Below the pieces are notes generated by a model. That model made no database searches. It was not told the origin of the DNA and was given only the letters and a program-made list of their open reading frames with translations. The position numbers and the translations under genes are program-made. Shown here piece by piece: positions 47,901-59,900 of a DNA stretch of 64,000 nt; the stretch's first letter is position 1, and every line of letters begins with the position of its first letter. Origin of the DNA: Hemicordylus capensis. Taxonomy: Eukaryota > Chordata > Lepidosauria > Squamata > Cordylidae. The stretch lies in NCBI RefSeq assembly GCF_027244095.1, contig NC_069657.1:146998857-147062856 (forward strand). Reading direction: 5' to 3'.

Positions 47901-50900
47901 AGCTCCTAAGCAAAGAGGTGTGTTTGCTCTGCATGCTGTGTGGCATCTGGTTGTGGAAATGGCATCCTGAGCAGAGAGCAACTTGGCATCAGTAAGAATT
48001 GAGGTGCTTCCTATGACCTCAGAAGAGACAATTCATCTAGATTTGAGGATTTTCTGTTGTCGGGGTAGAAGTTTTAAAACGGAAAGTAGCAAAGAGACTG
48101 AGTTGTGGGCCAGGAAGCCTTTGGTTAAAACCCTGGCTCAGCGATGAACACAGCTGGACAACAGGAAGATCCCCTGACTGTAAGAGCTGTCTGACAGCCG
48201 AACCGTCTGGCCTGATGCAGTGCTGGGCTTCACTGGAGCTTTTCGCACAGAAGCTGGACAGCCATCTGTCAGAGGTGCTGCCAGAGCAGTTTCCTGCTCT
48301 GTGCAGGGGGTTGCACCAGAGGACCTACAAGGCCCTCGCTATGGGCGGTCATCTCTCAGCTTGAGCCCCAATGCCCTTCCCCCAACCCCAATCTAGAACA
48401 GATGAGAAGACGACTGAACCAACCCCGACAATTCACCAACGGACAACTGAGATAATACAGCAGCATGTTACAGCTACGTTTTCCCTTTGAGCACCTTGGG
48501 GGAAAGGAGTGACATAGAATACTAAGATTTAGTCACAGCTACCCTTATTGTACATTTCTCACCTCAACATCAAAGAGAGTGGACCCGTAGCCAGACCATT
48601 CCTTCATGATGGCCATATACGCCACCATAGCCTGCTGCTGGAGCAGCCCCTGTAGTTTGCTCCACTTCTCTGCGATGCTGGCCCGAGCGGCTGACAGTTC
48701 CTCTTTCACCCACATCTCCATCATCTGCTCCTCTTCCACCTTCTGCTTCTTCACGGAGCCCGTCTTGAAGCTGCGCTTCAGGGTGCCCTCCAGGAAGCTG
48801 GTCCGCCTCCTCTCCAGCGCGTGGCTGCTGGGGCCACTGCTCTTCATGGTCTGCAGGATCTTGGACTTCAGCCTCTTGACTGGGTAGACGTTGTCAAGGG
48901 ACCAGGAGGCTTTGGAATAGTCCCCATGTAGGTATTGCAGCCGCAGTGCTGCTAAGCGCTGCAGTGTCTCCTCGGGGCCAGGGAAATGGCCATCAATGAG
49001 ACTTTCATGAGCCTGTGAATGAATATCAGAGAGGAAACCATTATTCATGGCCTGATCTTTGTCTCAGATACTTGCTGCCATGACCGTGGCTAGCTATGAG
49101 GGCACCTGTCATTCCACATACAACTCTGAGGGTATAATATGTGCACAATATGACGGGGCTGCCAAATGTGGCAATTTAAAAAAGCAGCAGCAGCTTATAC
49201 CTCAATATAATTGTTAGGCTTTAAGGTGCCTCAAGACTGCTGTTTTCATTGCAGCAGGATGATGCCTTTGGGATCAGATTATACTGTAACCTCTGCATGT
49301 TGTCCTGTCAGTCAAAGAGACAGGCAACACCATTTCCTCCTTGCCACATGCCACTACAGACAAAGTCCCATTACCCGGGTCTGACCCACCCACCACACAC
49401 CTGCTAAACTCTCTCGGACAGCTTACCTGCTCAAACATGAAGGCAAACTCCACTCCCTCTTTGGGGACAGTTTCAACATCCAAGAAGCAATACAGTTTAA
49501 AGTACAGCTGCCAGTGCCCTTCCTCCTCTTCTTCCACAGACCCAGCCAGTCTAAAAAGGTGGGAAAGAATTTGGTGACCATCTTGATTATGGATCAGGAA
49601 GTGCTGGGCTATACACTACGGACACCGCTGAGGACAGCATCCCCTTGCCGCACTGTCACCAGAGGACACAACCATGACCGCACTTTGAGCTGTCCTGTCC
49701 CGACACGCAGTAGCCAATGGTGTGGAGCAGGGAATGGAAACTTTACCTGGAAGCTTACTGTGGCTTTTTAGGTACTATTTTATTGTTCGTGTATTTATGT
49801 TCCATTGCATATTTTACTATTTTATTGTAAGGTGGTCGCAAAAGGCAGTGGGGGAAATATACTTGGGATTAAGCCCCATTGAACACAGTGGGGCTCACTT
49901 CTGAGTAAACATGCTTAGGATTGCACGGAAAAGAAATGTATACATTAAATACACACATTTGCAACATGATGATGCTGTGTCCTGGAGTCAGTGATCTCAG
50001 ACATTATGGCAGGAAGGGACAGAATTCACCATGGCGATTTCGTTTGATGTGGCATTCCCATGGCAGGCATACATGTAGCTTGGCTCTAAGGGGGCCATGA
50101 GATAGAACTGACTCCATCTTCCAGGACAATTTCATGAGTGGAAGGGGTTAGAAAGCAATATGAAATATACAGTGGCCCCCAACTGCGATTTTGGCTTCTA
50201 AACAAGAGACACAGAAAATGAGAGCTGAGGAGACTTCTGGCTGAGGGATTTGGATACTTTGGTCTTAAGGGATTATGATGCCATGAAGACTGAACACTGA
50301 GGCCATGTCTGCATTGCACGTCAAACAAACAAACACAAACAAACAAACAAACAGCAGAGTGTGGCAAGGCCTTCTCACTTAGGAACTGTCAGAACCCCAG
50401 GGCTAAGTAGAAGGGGTTATTCCTGGGAAGACACCTACCTCTCAAACTTGGCCAAAACATCTGCTACAATCACCCGACTCTCAATTGCCTTGTCCACATG
50501 CTTATTGCGTTCAAAGAGGGCAAACATGTTCCGACTGTCTTCCATGGCCAACCCTCGAATCAGTTTCTCTACCACCTTTGACGGGAAGAAGAAGACATGA
50601 CACAGCTCAAATGTCATTTCACCAGTGGGTCAGGTTGTAAATGTAAGGGGTCATGCAGATTGGTTGCAGGTAGGCTGGACAGGGAGCTTGCACTTGAGAT
50701 TGGAGGTATTTATTTAACATATTTTATACTGCCCAAAACGTGTGTCTCTGGGCGGTTTACAATAAGCAGAGGGAGAGAACGAAAGCTGTCCTCCATTTCC
50801 AACACTTCATAAGAACATAGGAAACTGCCAGACCACTGGTCCATCTAGCCCTTATTGTCTACACACTGACTGGCAGCGACTCTCCAAGGTTTCAGGCAGG

Positions 50901-53900
50901 AGCAGACCCTGCTTAGCAAAAGGGACAATTCATGCTCACTACCACAAGACCAGCTGTGCTTCAACAAACGGAGGCCATCAAAAGCACGACAGATGCTTCC
51001 TTCTCCTCAGTTGTGTCAGTGAAGGGAAAGCAAATGAAGAGGACCTGAAACAGTCCTCAGTTATGCTAGAAACACTCTGCAGCCTCTCCCCACCACCCAA
51101 GTTGCCCCCGAGCAGCCTTCCCCTGCAAAGACCTCCCTTCTTCTTACCTCTCCTGCACTCGTATGAGAGTTGATAGTGATTTGACAGGAGCCCCCTCCAT
51201 GGCAGTAGACTGTGGTGGTCATTTCCTCTCGGGTGATGAGGGCCTGTATCTCCTCCTGGGAGGGGACAAACTCCCTGCTCTTGGTTCTCTTCAGTGAATC
51301 GCTGATGAACTGAGAATACCGGTCTATTTCTGTGCCTGGGAAGAGGTCTTTTACTCTGGTTGGAAAAGAGGTAAAGGCATCATCATCCTTTATGTGCTGT
51401 GAAACAACTTTGATTCAGAAACTAGTGCCCTATCCAGAGCACAAGAGAGAATGATATTCTAGAGAGATGCCTTACCACTAAATTTAAACAAGATCTATTA
51501 AACTCGATATCTCACACCAGAGGATATTTACACTTTTCTGGCTCTAGGACCATTAGTCAATTCCATCTAAACCTTCAGAATCAATTAGGAGCTACTGCCT
51601 AGTCGAAAGCAAAAGGATGGAGAGAGAGTGAAAGTTGCAAGTAGTAGTGGAGTTTTCACAATACTGGGGGAATAAAGTAGAGGGTTCCTCCAAGTTTCTA
51701 TATAGTGGCTGATGTTATTTAACTTGTTCACAAGTGATCTGGAGACAGGGTTGCATAGTGAGAGAGTGAAGTTTGCACAGATACTCCTCCTCTAGAGTGG
51801 CTCTTACCTTCTGAGGTGGAACTTGAGGTAACGGAGGATTCCTCTGCTGGGCAGGAAGGTGCAGCTCATGCAGGTCATCAGTTGCCAGTGGTGAAGGTTC
51901 CCAGGGCTGTTGGGCTGGGGCACATGGTTTGTCTGCTTGATCAGCTGACAATATACCTCATCACGGAGGGGCCTGAGGTCATGGCAAGTCTGCAAGATGC
52001 CCTGGATAATGGGGATGGGGTCTGATACAGTCTCAATCTCCTGAAGGGAGTTAAAGATCTTCATGGCTTCATCCTGGAGGCTGCTGTAGCCCTTCTCTTG
52101 CTGCACTGTAGAAGGAGAAGAGATACAAAAAACAGAAATTTACAAGAAGGGTCTTAAAGTTGGATTTGAGGATCAAATGTCGAGATTTGAGAAGGAATTG
52201 TGTGAAAATGATGAAAAATTAGTCTCTAAGATGTATAAGCTGTTGCTTTTGGAGGAGACAAGAGATGAAGTGGTTAAAACGACTATGATAAAATGGGCTC
52301 AAGACGTGGGTCATAATATAGATATGGCAGCTTGGGGAAATTATGGAAAACTGATTTAAAGTTCACTGCATGTTATACTTTAAAAGAAAATTATTATAAG
52401 ATGATGTACAGGTGGTATTTGACACTGAAAAAATTAGCATTAATGTATAAAAATGTTCCAAACAAATGTTGGAAATGTGGACAATGTGAAGGAACTTTTT
52501 TTCATATGTGGTGGTCATGCGGGAAGGCTAAGGCCTTTTGGGATATGATATATAATGAGTTGAAGAAAAAATTTTAAATGACATTTCCTGAGAGGCCAGA
52601 ATCCTTCCTGCTGGGAATAACGCAAGGAGAGTTCTCCAGAAGAAACTTAACATTTTTCATGTATGCAACCACAGCGGCTAGAATAAATAGTATATGCGCA
52701 GAAATGGAAAGATAATAAAATGCCCTTAAAAGAAGATTGGTTGATAAATTTTTTTGAATATGCTGAGAAGGCAAAACTTACAGCACTCATAAGGGATGAA
52801 AACTTGGAATGTTTCAAAGAAGATTGGGAGCCATTCTTATTTTACTTAAAGAACTATTTTTCCAATATGGACCTTTCAGCAGGGTTTGAAATTTAGTAAC
52901 AGCAGCAGGTTGGGTAGGGTAAAATCGAGTTTGCAATGTGGAGTATATGTGTTTTTGAATTATTAGAGCAATGGTAGATTTGTATAGCCAATATCAACCG
53001 TGCAGATTGGTAAGCGGGAAGTCAACATTTACTTAATTAAATGTAATTGGATTGTTAAGATATTGTAAAAACCAATAAAATTTTAAAATGCAAAAAAAAG
53101 AGATACAAAAAACAAGGCAGAGAGGGGATATCGCCATCTCCTCAAGCTCCTGACTGCCAAGCTTGTAGACCAAAGCTTCAAGAAGAAAGCTGGCAGAAAA
53201 ACAACCAGACTCCTTGTCTTCTGGACCTCAGTAACCCATGAATTTTCAAGTACAACAAAATCTTTAGGGAGAGCTGATTTATCCATATAGGGGTTCATTT
53301 TGGAAAAGAGACCATGCAATAGTCCTTGGTAGCTAAAGATTTCCTGTGCTCCAAAGGAACATCTGCTTGCAAGTGTTCCTAGTTTCAAGCACTCAACACC
53401 CAACAGGTCATGCAACCCCCCAAGCAGAGTGTTTCCACACTTGAAAAAAATAACTGGCTTCTCCAAGATAGGGCTGAGAGAGATTCCTGCCTGCAACCTT
53501 GGAGAAGCCGCTGCCAGTCTGTGAAGACAATACTGAGCTAGATAGACCAATGGTCTGACTCAGTATATGGCAGTTTCCTATGTTCAGATGTTTCTGCCCA
53601 TTTCCACAATGCAGAGGAGAAAGGAAACTCACTTGACAATTAATACTATGCTTTCAAAGGCATTCACAAGGTCATTTGGAGAGAATCTTATAGAAATGAT
53701 GGGTTCTGATACAGCCCTCTCAAAGATGTGTAGTTGTAGGATGGGAATTTGATTCCGCCCCTTTACTCTTGTGTAATTCTTTGCATGCACGCTAGTGAAG
53801 CCCCCCCCCCCCCAGCACTCCACCAATTACATCCTTTCATTTCTAGTCAATCCTACAATGTTATTTTAGGGCATCCAAAAGTGACCCATTGTAGCGCCAC

Positions 53901-56900
53901 AGTAGGACTCAGAACTATAGAGTATTGAGAGCTGCAGGTTTTTGGGGTTTTTTGTTTTGTTTCCATTCAGCTTCCTCTGTTAAGAATTCAGTACTTTGCA
54001 TCAACATCTCTCTTAATATATCACCAACCCCTTTATTGCCCAGTCATCCAGTTTCGTGAATGGACATGTCAGTGGCAGAGGATGTTAAATAATACTAATA
54101 AATGCAAAATTATGCCAATTGATAGGAAAAGTTCTGAAGGAGCTAACAGTTTGACAGAGCTCCAAACCTGTGAGCATTACTCTCAGCAGTCACAGGACTA
54201 TCCATCTGGGCAGCTCAGTATAAATCTTTCTCCTCAGTAGCTGAGGTCACGTAAGAGACCATTGCTAACTCCTCTCCTGGAGCATCTTAAAGGGAAAGAA
54301 AAAAAAAACGCAGCCATGAACTGTGAGCACAGAAAGGGACTCTCCTGCATATGCCTTCTCTTTATTTTTGTAAAGGTACCTGGTTCCAATCAATGGAGAA
54401 AGCTAGACAAGGACAATCTACTCTTTTTTTTAAAAAGGTTGAGTTTTATCTTCTACTGGAAGAGGGAACTGAATCAGCAGAGGTAATTCCTGGCAGCTCC
54501 TGTATGCATTATGATGTCCTTTTATTTGTGTCTTGTATTCTTCATTTTCATTTAAATTGCCAAGAAATACAATTTGGCTGAGGTCACCCTAATGATACCA
54601 GATTTAATTTTTATGGTCTTCACCCAAGTGAGAGGCTTGGGCAAGAACTGCACCTCTTGACTTTCCATAACTATTTCCTTTGCGTTCTCCAGCATTGCAT
54701 CTGTTCCCAAACGCTAAAGCCAAGGCACTTACTGCTGACCCCTATGTCCCCATAGGGCAGTGGTAGCAGCGGAGAGTGCAAGGGATACTGGGTATATCTC
54801 AGGATAGGATTCCTTCGGTAGGTCTGTTCCACCACGTCAGAGTTCATGCTGTTTTCCTGAAGGGGGAAAAACAAGATGATAGATATTTTCTCAGGAGGAC
54901 TCTACCTTTCTCGTGCATGTATATTAGTATTATACTGGAACTTTCTAATTCAGCTACAGAAAAATTCATTAACAGAATGATAGGCTCAAGGCTCAGTCAT
55001 TTTACACTGGAAAGCAGAAAAATGGTCCAGTGAAAAGGATGATCCCAAAGTAAGTGTAGCACAGAGGAAATCTGCATAAGGATGTAGAGACAAACTGATT
55101 CTACAAAAAAAGGAAACGCATTCTACTGCAGGATTGTGTACTTCTAAATATTCACAATTCCCCCATTGAAGGGCTACTGTTGCCCAAACTTTTTAAATAC
55201 AGGAGACCCTTGTTCTTTATGGGTTCTCCATCTGCGGTTTCGTGTATCTGTGACTGGGTCATAGAGACCTGGTTTATTTAATCACAGTGCGAAAAACAGG
55301 GCTATTTTTGCCTATCCACAGTTCTTGAGTGGCTGAAAAGTACTTCTGACATTTCTGGCTGCCATTTTGTATCACAGAGCCATTTTGTGGCTCTTTCTCA
55401 ACATTGGATTATCTAGGCCAGTGTTGTTTACAGTGACTGAGAGCAGCTCTCCAAGCTCTCAGTCAGGGTCCCAGACCTGATACCAGAGATCCTTTTGTCA
55501 CGGACATGCCCAGGATTGAACCTGGGACGTGCTCTACCTCAGATCTTCTGCAAAATTGCACAACCTTGGGACCATCCTGCACATCTTAGTGTGCCTTAAC
55601 ATACATCCTTCTGAAAACAAGAGTTGGCTAGAGCAGATGAGTGCTGCAGGTGAAGAATCCAGATATGCACACCAAGGATTGCTAGAGCGTGTGCTTCAGC
55701 CACCAAAAATACTAAATCTATGTATGTACATGGGAAGACCACATACTTACAATGGGTGTTGGGGGAGGAAAGGAAAAGTGTCAAGGAAAATCTGAACAGA
55801 GGAGATCCTATTTATTCTTTCCTAAAATAGATGAGTCAGCCAGTCAGTTCTCCCACCTAGAGTATGGGATATATTCTAGATATTTGCACACATATGGATT
55901 ACCCCCTGTGAATTCCTCAGAGGGTGTTCATGGTGGAAGATAAGCTCACATCTTGCATATTTACACATGGGCAGACCCTAAAACGCTGTGTGGTAAGGGT
56001 GCAAGGAGAGTTCATTTACTCCTAAATGTCTTACATCTGGAAGTGTAAGGGAATCCTAGAATTTTTTTTCTCCCAGGAAAACATATCTCCAATATGGACA
56101 GGAGTCAAGCAAGAACCCAGAGATTTGTGAAGAGAAGGATTTGAATATCATGAAGAGTGGATTTGTGGTGCTCTTGCAGGAGATTGTCGTGGACCCTATG
56201 ACTCACTGCATGTGCCAAGAGAGATTCAACAGATGACCTCAGTAATATGATCCTAGGCCTTTTCTTCAGCCTTGTTTAGAATTTGGCCACAGCTTATATT
56301 CATTTGGGATTAAAACGTAGAGACACTTACCCTAATGTCACGGATAAGTTGCTGTGTGGGTGTTTCAATGGGAACTTTGCTGTCAATGACACCTTGGATG
56401 GCAGAGGCCCAGCGCATGGCTTCGTTCAACAGCTTGGTGTAGACACGGTACGAGTACTTTCGGCCATGCACCGTGATATTCCAGTAGCCTGCCGGCAAAA
56501 ACAGGAACACTGAAGGTGCTTCTACACCCCATGTTGGAGCAACTAAATGACAACTGAGGCAGTGGGGGAGAGAAGTGGAAGGAGACCAGAACCTGATGCC
56601 AATGATTGCCAAGTAGTGTCATCTGCTCAACATATGAATCCAGTTCACATGTTGTGTTCAACACCTGTATGAATGCAGGATACACAGGTACAGATCTGTA
56701 TGCAGGTCCAGTAATTCATGTTAAACTGAACACTGGCACAGCAGTGCACTTCTTATCCATACCATGCATTTGAGGGGACAGGCTGTTTGACTAGATGGGC
56801 CTTGAGCCTGATTCAGCAGGGCTGTTCTTATGTAGCCAGGTTCACTTTCAACACGATTGCAGGTACAGTCATTCATACAAAAACATGTACCAGCGTACAG

Positions 56901-59900
56901 ATATCTGTAAACTCATACAACATCATGTCTGAAGAGGGCTATTATGTAGCTGCAGAATGTGCTAAATTGGCAAGTGCAGCAAACTGGCACACTCTGGCCC
57001 AGGAGAATTGGCTTACCATGTTCTTGGGTGGCATTTGACAGCAGGCCAAGACTTTTTTCTTTAGGCATGCATGTTACGGAAATGCTTGATAAAGTTGACT
57101 GCCCTGGCTTGTTGATCCAGCTATTGTTTTGGCATTTTGTTATCGGTGCTGGTGGCAGATGATTGACTAAGCTGTATTGTTTTGGTGGTTATATTGTTTT
57201 AGAGCCAGTTTTAGAGCCATTTGCAGGGCTCCATCGGGATGGAATTAAGTACTACATACTTAAGCTTCTCCTCACAACAACCCTGTGAAGTAGATTAGGC
57301 TGAGAGAGAAGTGACTGGCCCAAAGTCACCCAGCAAGTATCATGGCTGAATGGGGATTTGAACTCAGGTCTCCCCAGTCCTAGTCCAGCACTCTAACCAC
57401 TACACCACACTGGCTCTAAAGTAAAGTGTGCCGGAAAGTTGATTTCGACTCCTGGCGCCCACAGAGCCCTGTGGTTTTCTTTGGTAGAATACAGGAGGGG
57501 TTTACCATTGCCTCCTCCAGCGCTGTATGAGCTGATGCCTTTCAGCATCCACATCTTCCTTTATTGCTGCTGCCCGATAAAGTATCAGTAACGGGGGATT
57601 CGAACCAGCAACCTTCTGCTTGTTAGTCAAGCATTTCCCAGCTGCGCCACTTATGGTCTATGGCACAGACCACTTGGCTAGGTCTATGGCATAGGAACAT
57701 AGAAAGCTGCCTTATACCGAGTCAGACGCTTGGTCCATCTAGCTCAGCACTGTCTGAACTGACTGCCAATGGCTTCTCCAAGGTTTCAGGCAGGTGTCTT
57801 TCCCAGCCCTACCTGGAGAAGCCAGGGAGGGAACTTGGGAGCTTCTGCATGCAAAGCTGATGCTCTACCACTAAACTATGGCCCCATGTGGCATTTACAC
57901 AAAATCAATCACCTCCAAAGGATTGGGGACTGAACAAGGGAATTCCGACAAGCAAAGCATGACTCCTCAGAGAGCTGGTCTTGTAGTAGCAAGCTTGTCC
58001 CCTTAGCTAAGCAGTATCCACCCTGGTTGCATATGAAAGGGAGCCTAGAAGTGTGAGCACTAGAAGATATTACCCTCGGGATGGAGCCGCTCTGGGAAGA
58101 GCAGAAGGTTCCAAGTTCCCTTGCTGGCATCATCTCCAAGATAGGACTGAGAGAGATTCCTGCCTGCAACCTCGGAGAAGCCACTGCCAGTCTGTGTAGA
58201 CCATAATGAGCTAGATGGACATATGGTCTGACTCAGTATATCCCAGCTTCCTATGTCCCTATAACCACCTTGTGTTACCAATACACAAAATGACGCTCCA
58301 CCACACACATACCGTTGTGCACAAAATGGTAAAGAATGCAACCAACAGGGCCTTTCACACATCTCACTCGGTGACTCGCAATGCCCTTTTGTCTTTCTTA
58401 CCCGTTTCCTCAAAGACCCTTTCAGCAGGCTGCACCACCGAGCAGAGGCTGTTGAGCACAAGTGTCCCAAGCTTGGTGGCAGTGCGCTCTGACGATTTGT
58501 AGTAGTCAAGGGCAGTATTAGTCAGCACGAACCAGCGCTTCTTTACCTTCAGAGAAGACGTCTTGCTGCTGTTCTGGACCTCTTTGTGAAGCCAGCCTGA
58601 TGGGGGAGAGGGACCATAGAGTTCAGTGGAGTGGAGAGAAAGACCTGCTCTCCTACGGATTACCCCACTAAGGGCCACTGCTAGGAGCCTTCAACTCTCA
58701 TGCAGCTTCGACAGAAGAGGTCAGGAGGGAGACATGGCGAAGTCTAAACCCTCAGTTCCTCCTGATCTCTCACCAGGACTGGTTTAAACCCCTGAAAAGA
58801 ATGGCAACGCTCCTGACTTACTTCCTGGTTTTACAGCCTGAGTAGGCAAGAAGAACATTATAGTATTTATATAGCACATCTCCAGATGTCCAAGGCACCT
58901 CAAATGTATCGTCTGAGTAATCCTTTCAGCCTCCCTCTAAAGTCACTGCAGCTCTGACCATATGACTGATGTGGGTGTGAAGCCTACAAGAACTAGTGAG
59001 TTCCTGGCTGAGGAGAGATTTGGATTGAGGATTTCCCACCTCACACTACATTTCATCAATATCTCTGCCCCACTCTCATATACAGTGGAGAGGGGAAAGG
59101 TTCACTCTTTACATCAAAAGGAAAACACGAGAGAGGGGAGAGAAACCCTGCCCCCACTCACCCTCCAGTGCCTGAAATGTTTTTCTCCCTAGATCGGCTC
59201 ACTTCTGTGATCAGAGCTGGGCTGGAAGCAAACTGCTTAAAGGAATGGAGTGCAATGAGGGAAGCTGGGAGAAGGGCAAGTTTCACTCCCCTCTCACATG
59301 CATTCATTTTAATGTAAAGAATGCCTGTTTTATATACCAATGCGGGAGGGCACAGTGGCAGCCAACGTGGTACATCCACTTTGGCCCTTCGCCATTACAC
59401 CACATCTTTACTGACCACCTGTTGGGTGTCAGACGCCATACTAGGAGATACCATATCATTAGCCCAACTTGCAAGGCTAAAGTTGGCTGCCTCAGTAGGC
59501 AGACTCTGTAGCACCAAAGAGTAGCAAATGGTCCCTTATTTAATGTATCATATTTTTAATACACATAGGGAGGAGAGAGAATACTTTTTTGATTTCCTGC
59601 CTGAGACAACATATTTGGTCATCTCTACATCTTGATGTTTTACCTCTCACAAGGAATTCCTGCCCATCAACCCTGGATTCGCCTTTGGGCTTCTGCAGGA
59701 GAGAGATCCAGTGGTGCATCTCCTCAGGGATGTCGCTGTTGCAGTGAATGACTCGATTTGCTGTGATTATCACAAAAGAGTTTGGCCTGCAGAATATGAT
59801 GAAGGTTGGTTACTTAGTTGTCACTTGATAAGTAACAACTTATTATGTGACTTATTTTGACCCTGCAAATACAGTAAACCTTCAGTTACCTCCCTCCCGT

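Larger units (their letters stand above)
44963..51355 (-). other. FERM-domain and C-terminal exons of the myosin-X-like gene
   Basis: Exons 51148-51355 (second half), 50439-50575, 49427-49550, 48563-49012, 47020-47211 and 44963-45076. The F1 lobe has TTTVYCHGGGSCQITINSHT and VVEKLIRGLAMEDSRNMFAL. F2 has YFKLYCFLDVETVPKEGVEF, FAFMFEQAHE and LAALRLQYLHGDYS. F3 has KEGGFPNDLWLSVSTENVSV, QYEHIVFFGAPQPNTFKL and VDEREMYFETPQ. The last exon reads VGEIIKIMKAYINMIVKK, then a short Ser-rich tail ending SLDSRASIWTR before the stop. Its length matches human MYO10 but the last residues do not. Confidence 0.9.
51148..54856 (-). other. MyTH4-domain exons of the myosin-X-like gene
   Basis: Exons 54733-54856, 51808-52105 and the first part of 51148-51355. 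Landmarks are NSDVVEQTYRRNPILRYTQY, HSPLLPLPYGDI, SLQDEAMKIFNSLQEIE, PIPIIQGILQTCHDLRPLRD, EVYCQLIKQTN and SCTFLPSRGILRYLKFHL. In myosin X the MyTH4 domain packs against FERM into one cargo-binding unit (microtubules, DCC, integrin tails). All canonical MyTH4 helices seem present. The long intron between the two larger exons contains the L1 insertion next to the splice acceptor. Confidence 0.9.

Noticed and set aside
57861-57886. tRNA-Ala-like sequence
   Set aside because: Head of a SINE (minus strand), not a functional tRNA gene: the acceptor stem is not formed and it runs into SINE body sequence.
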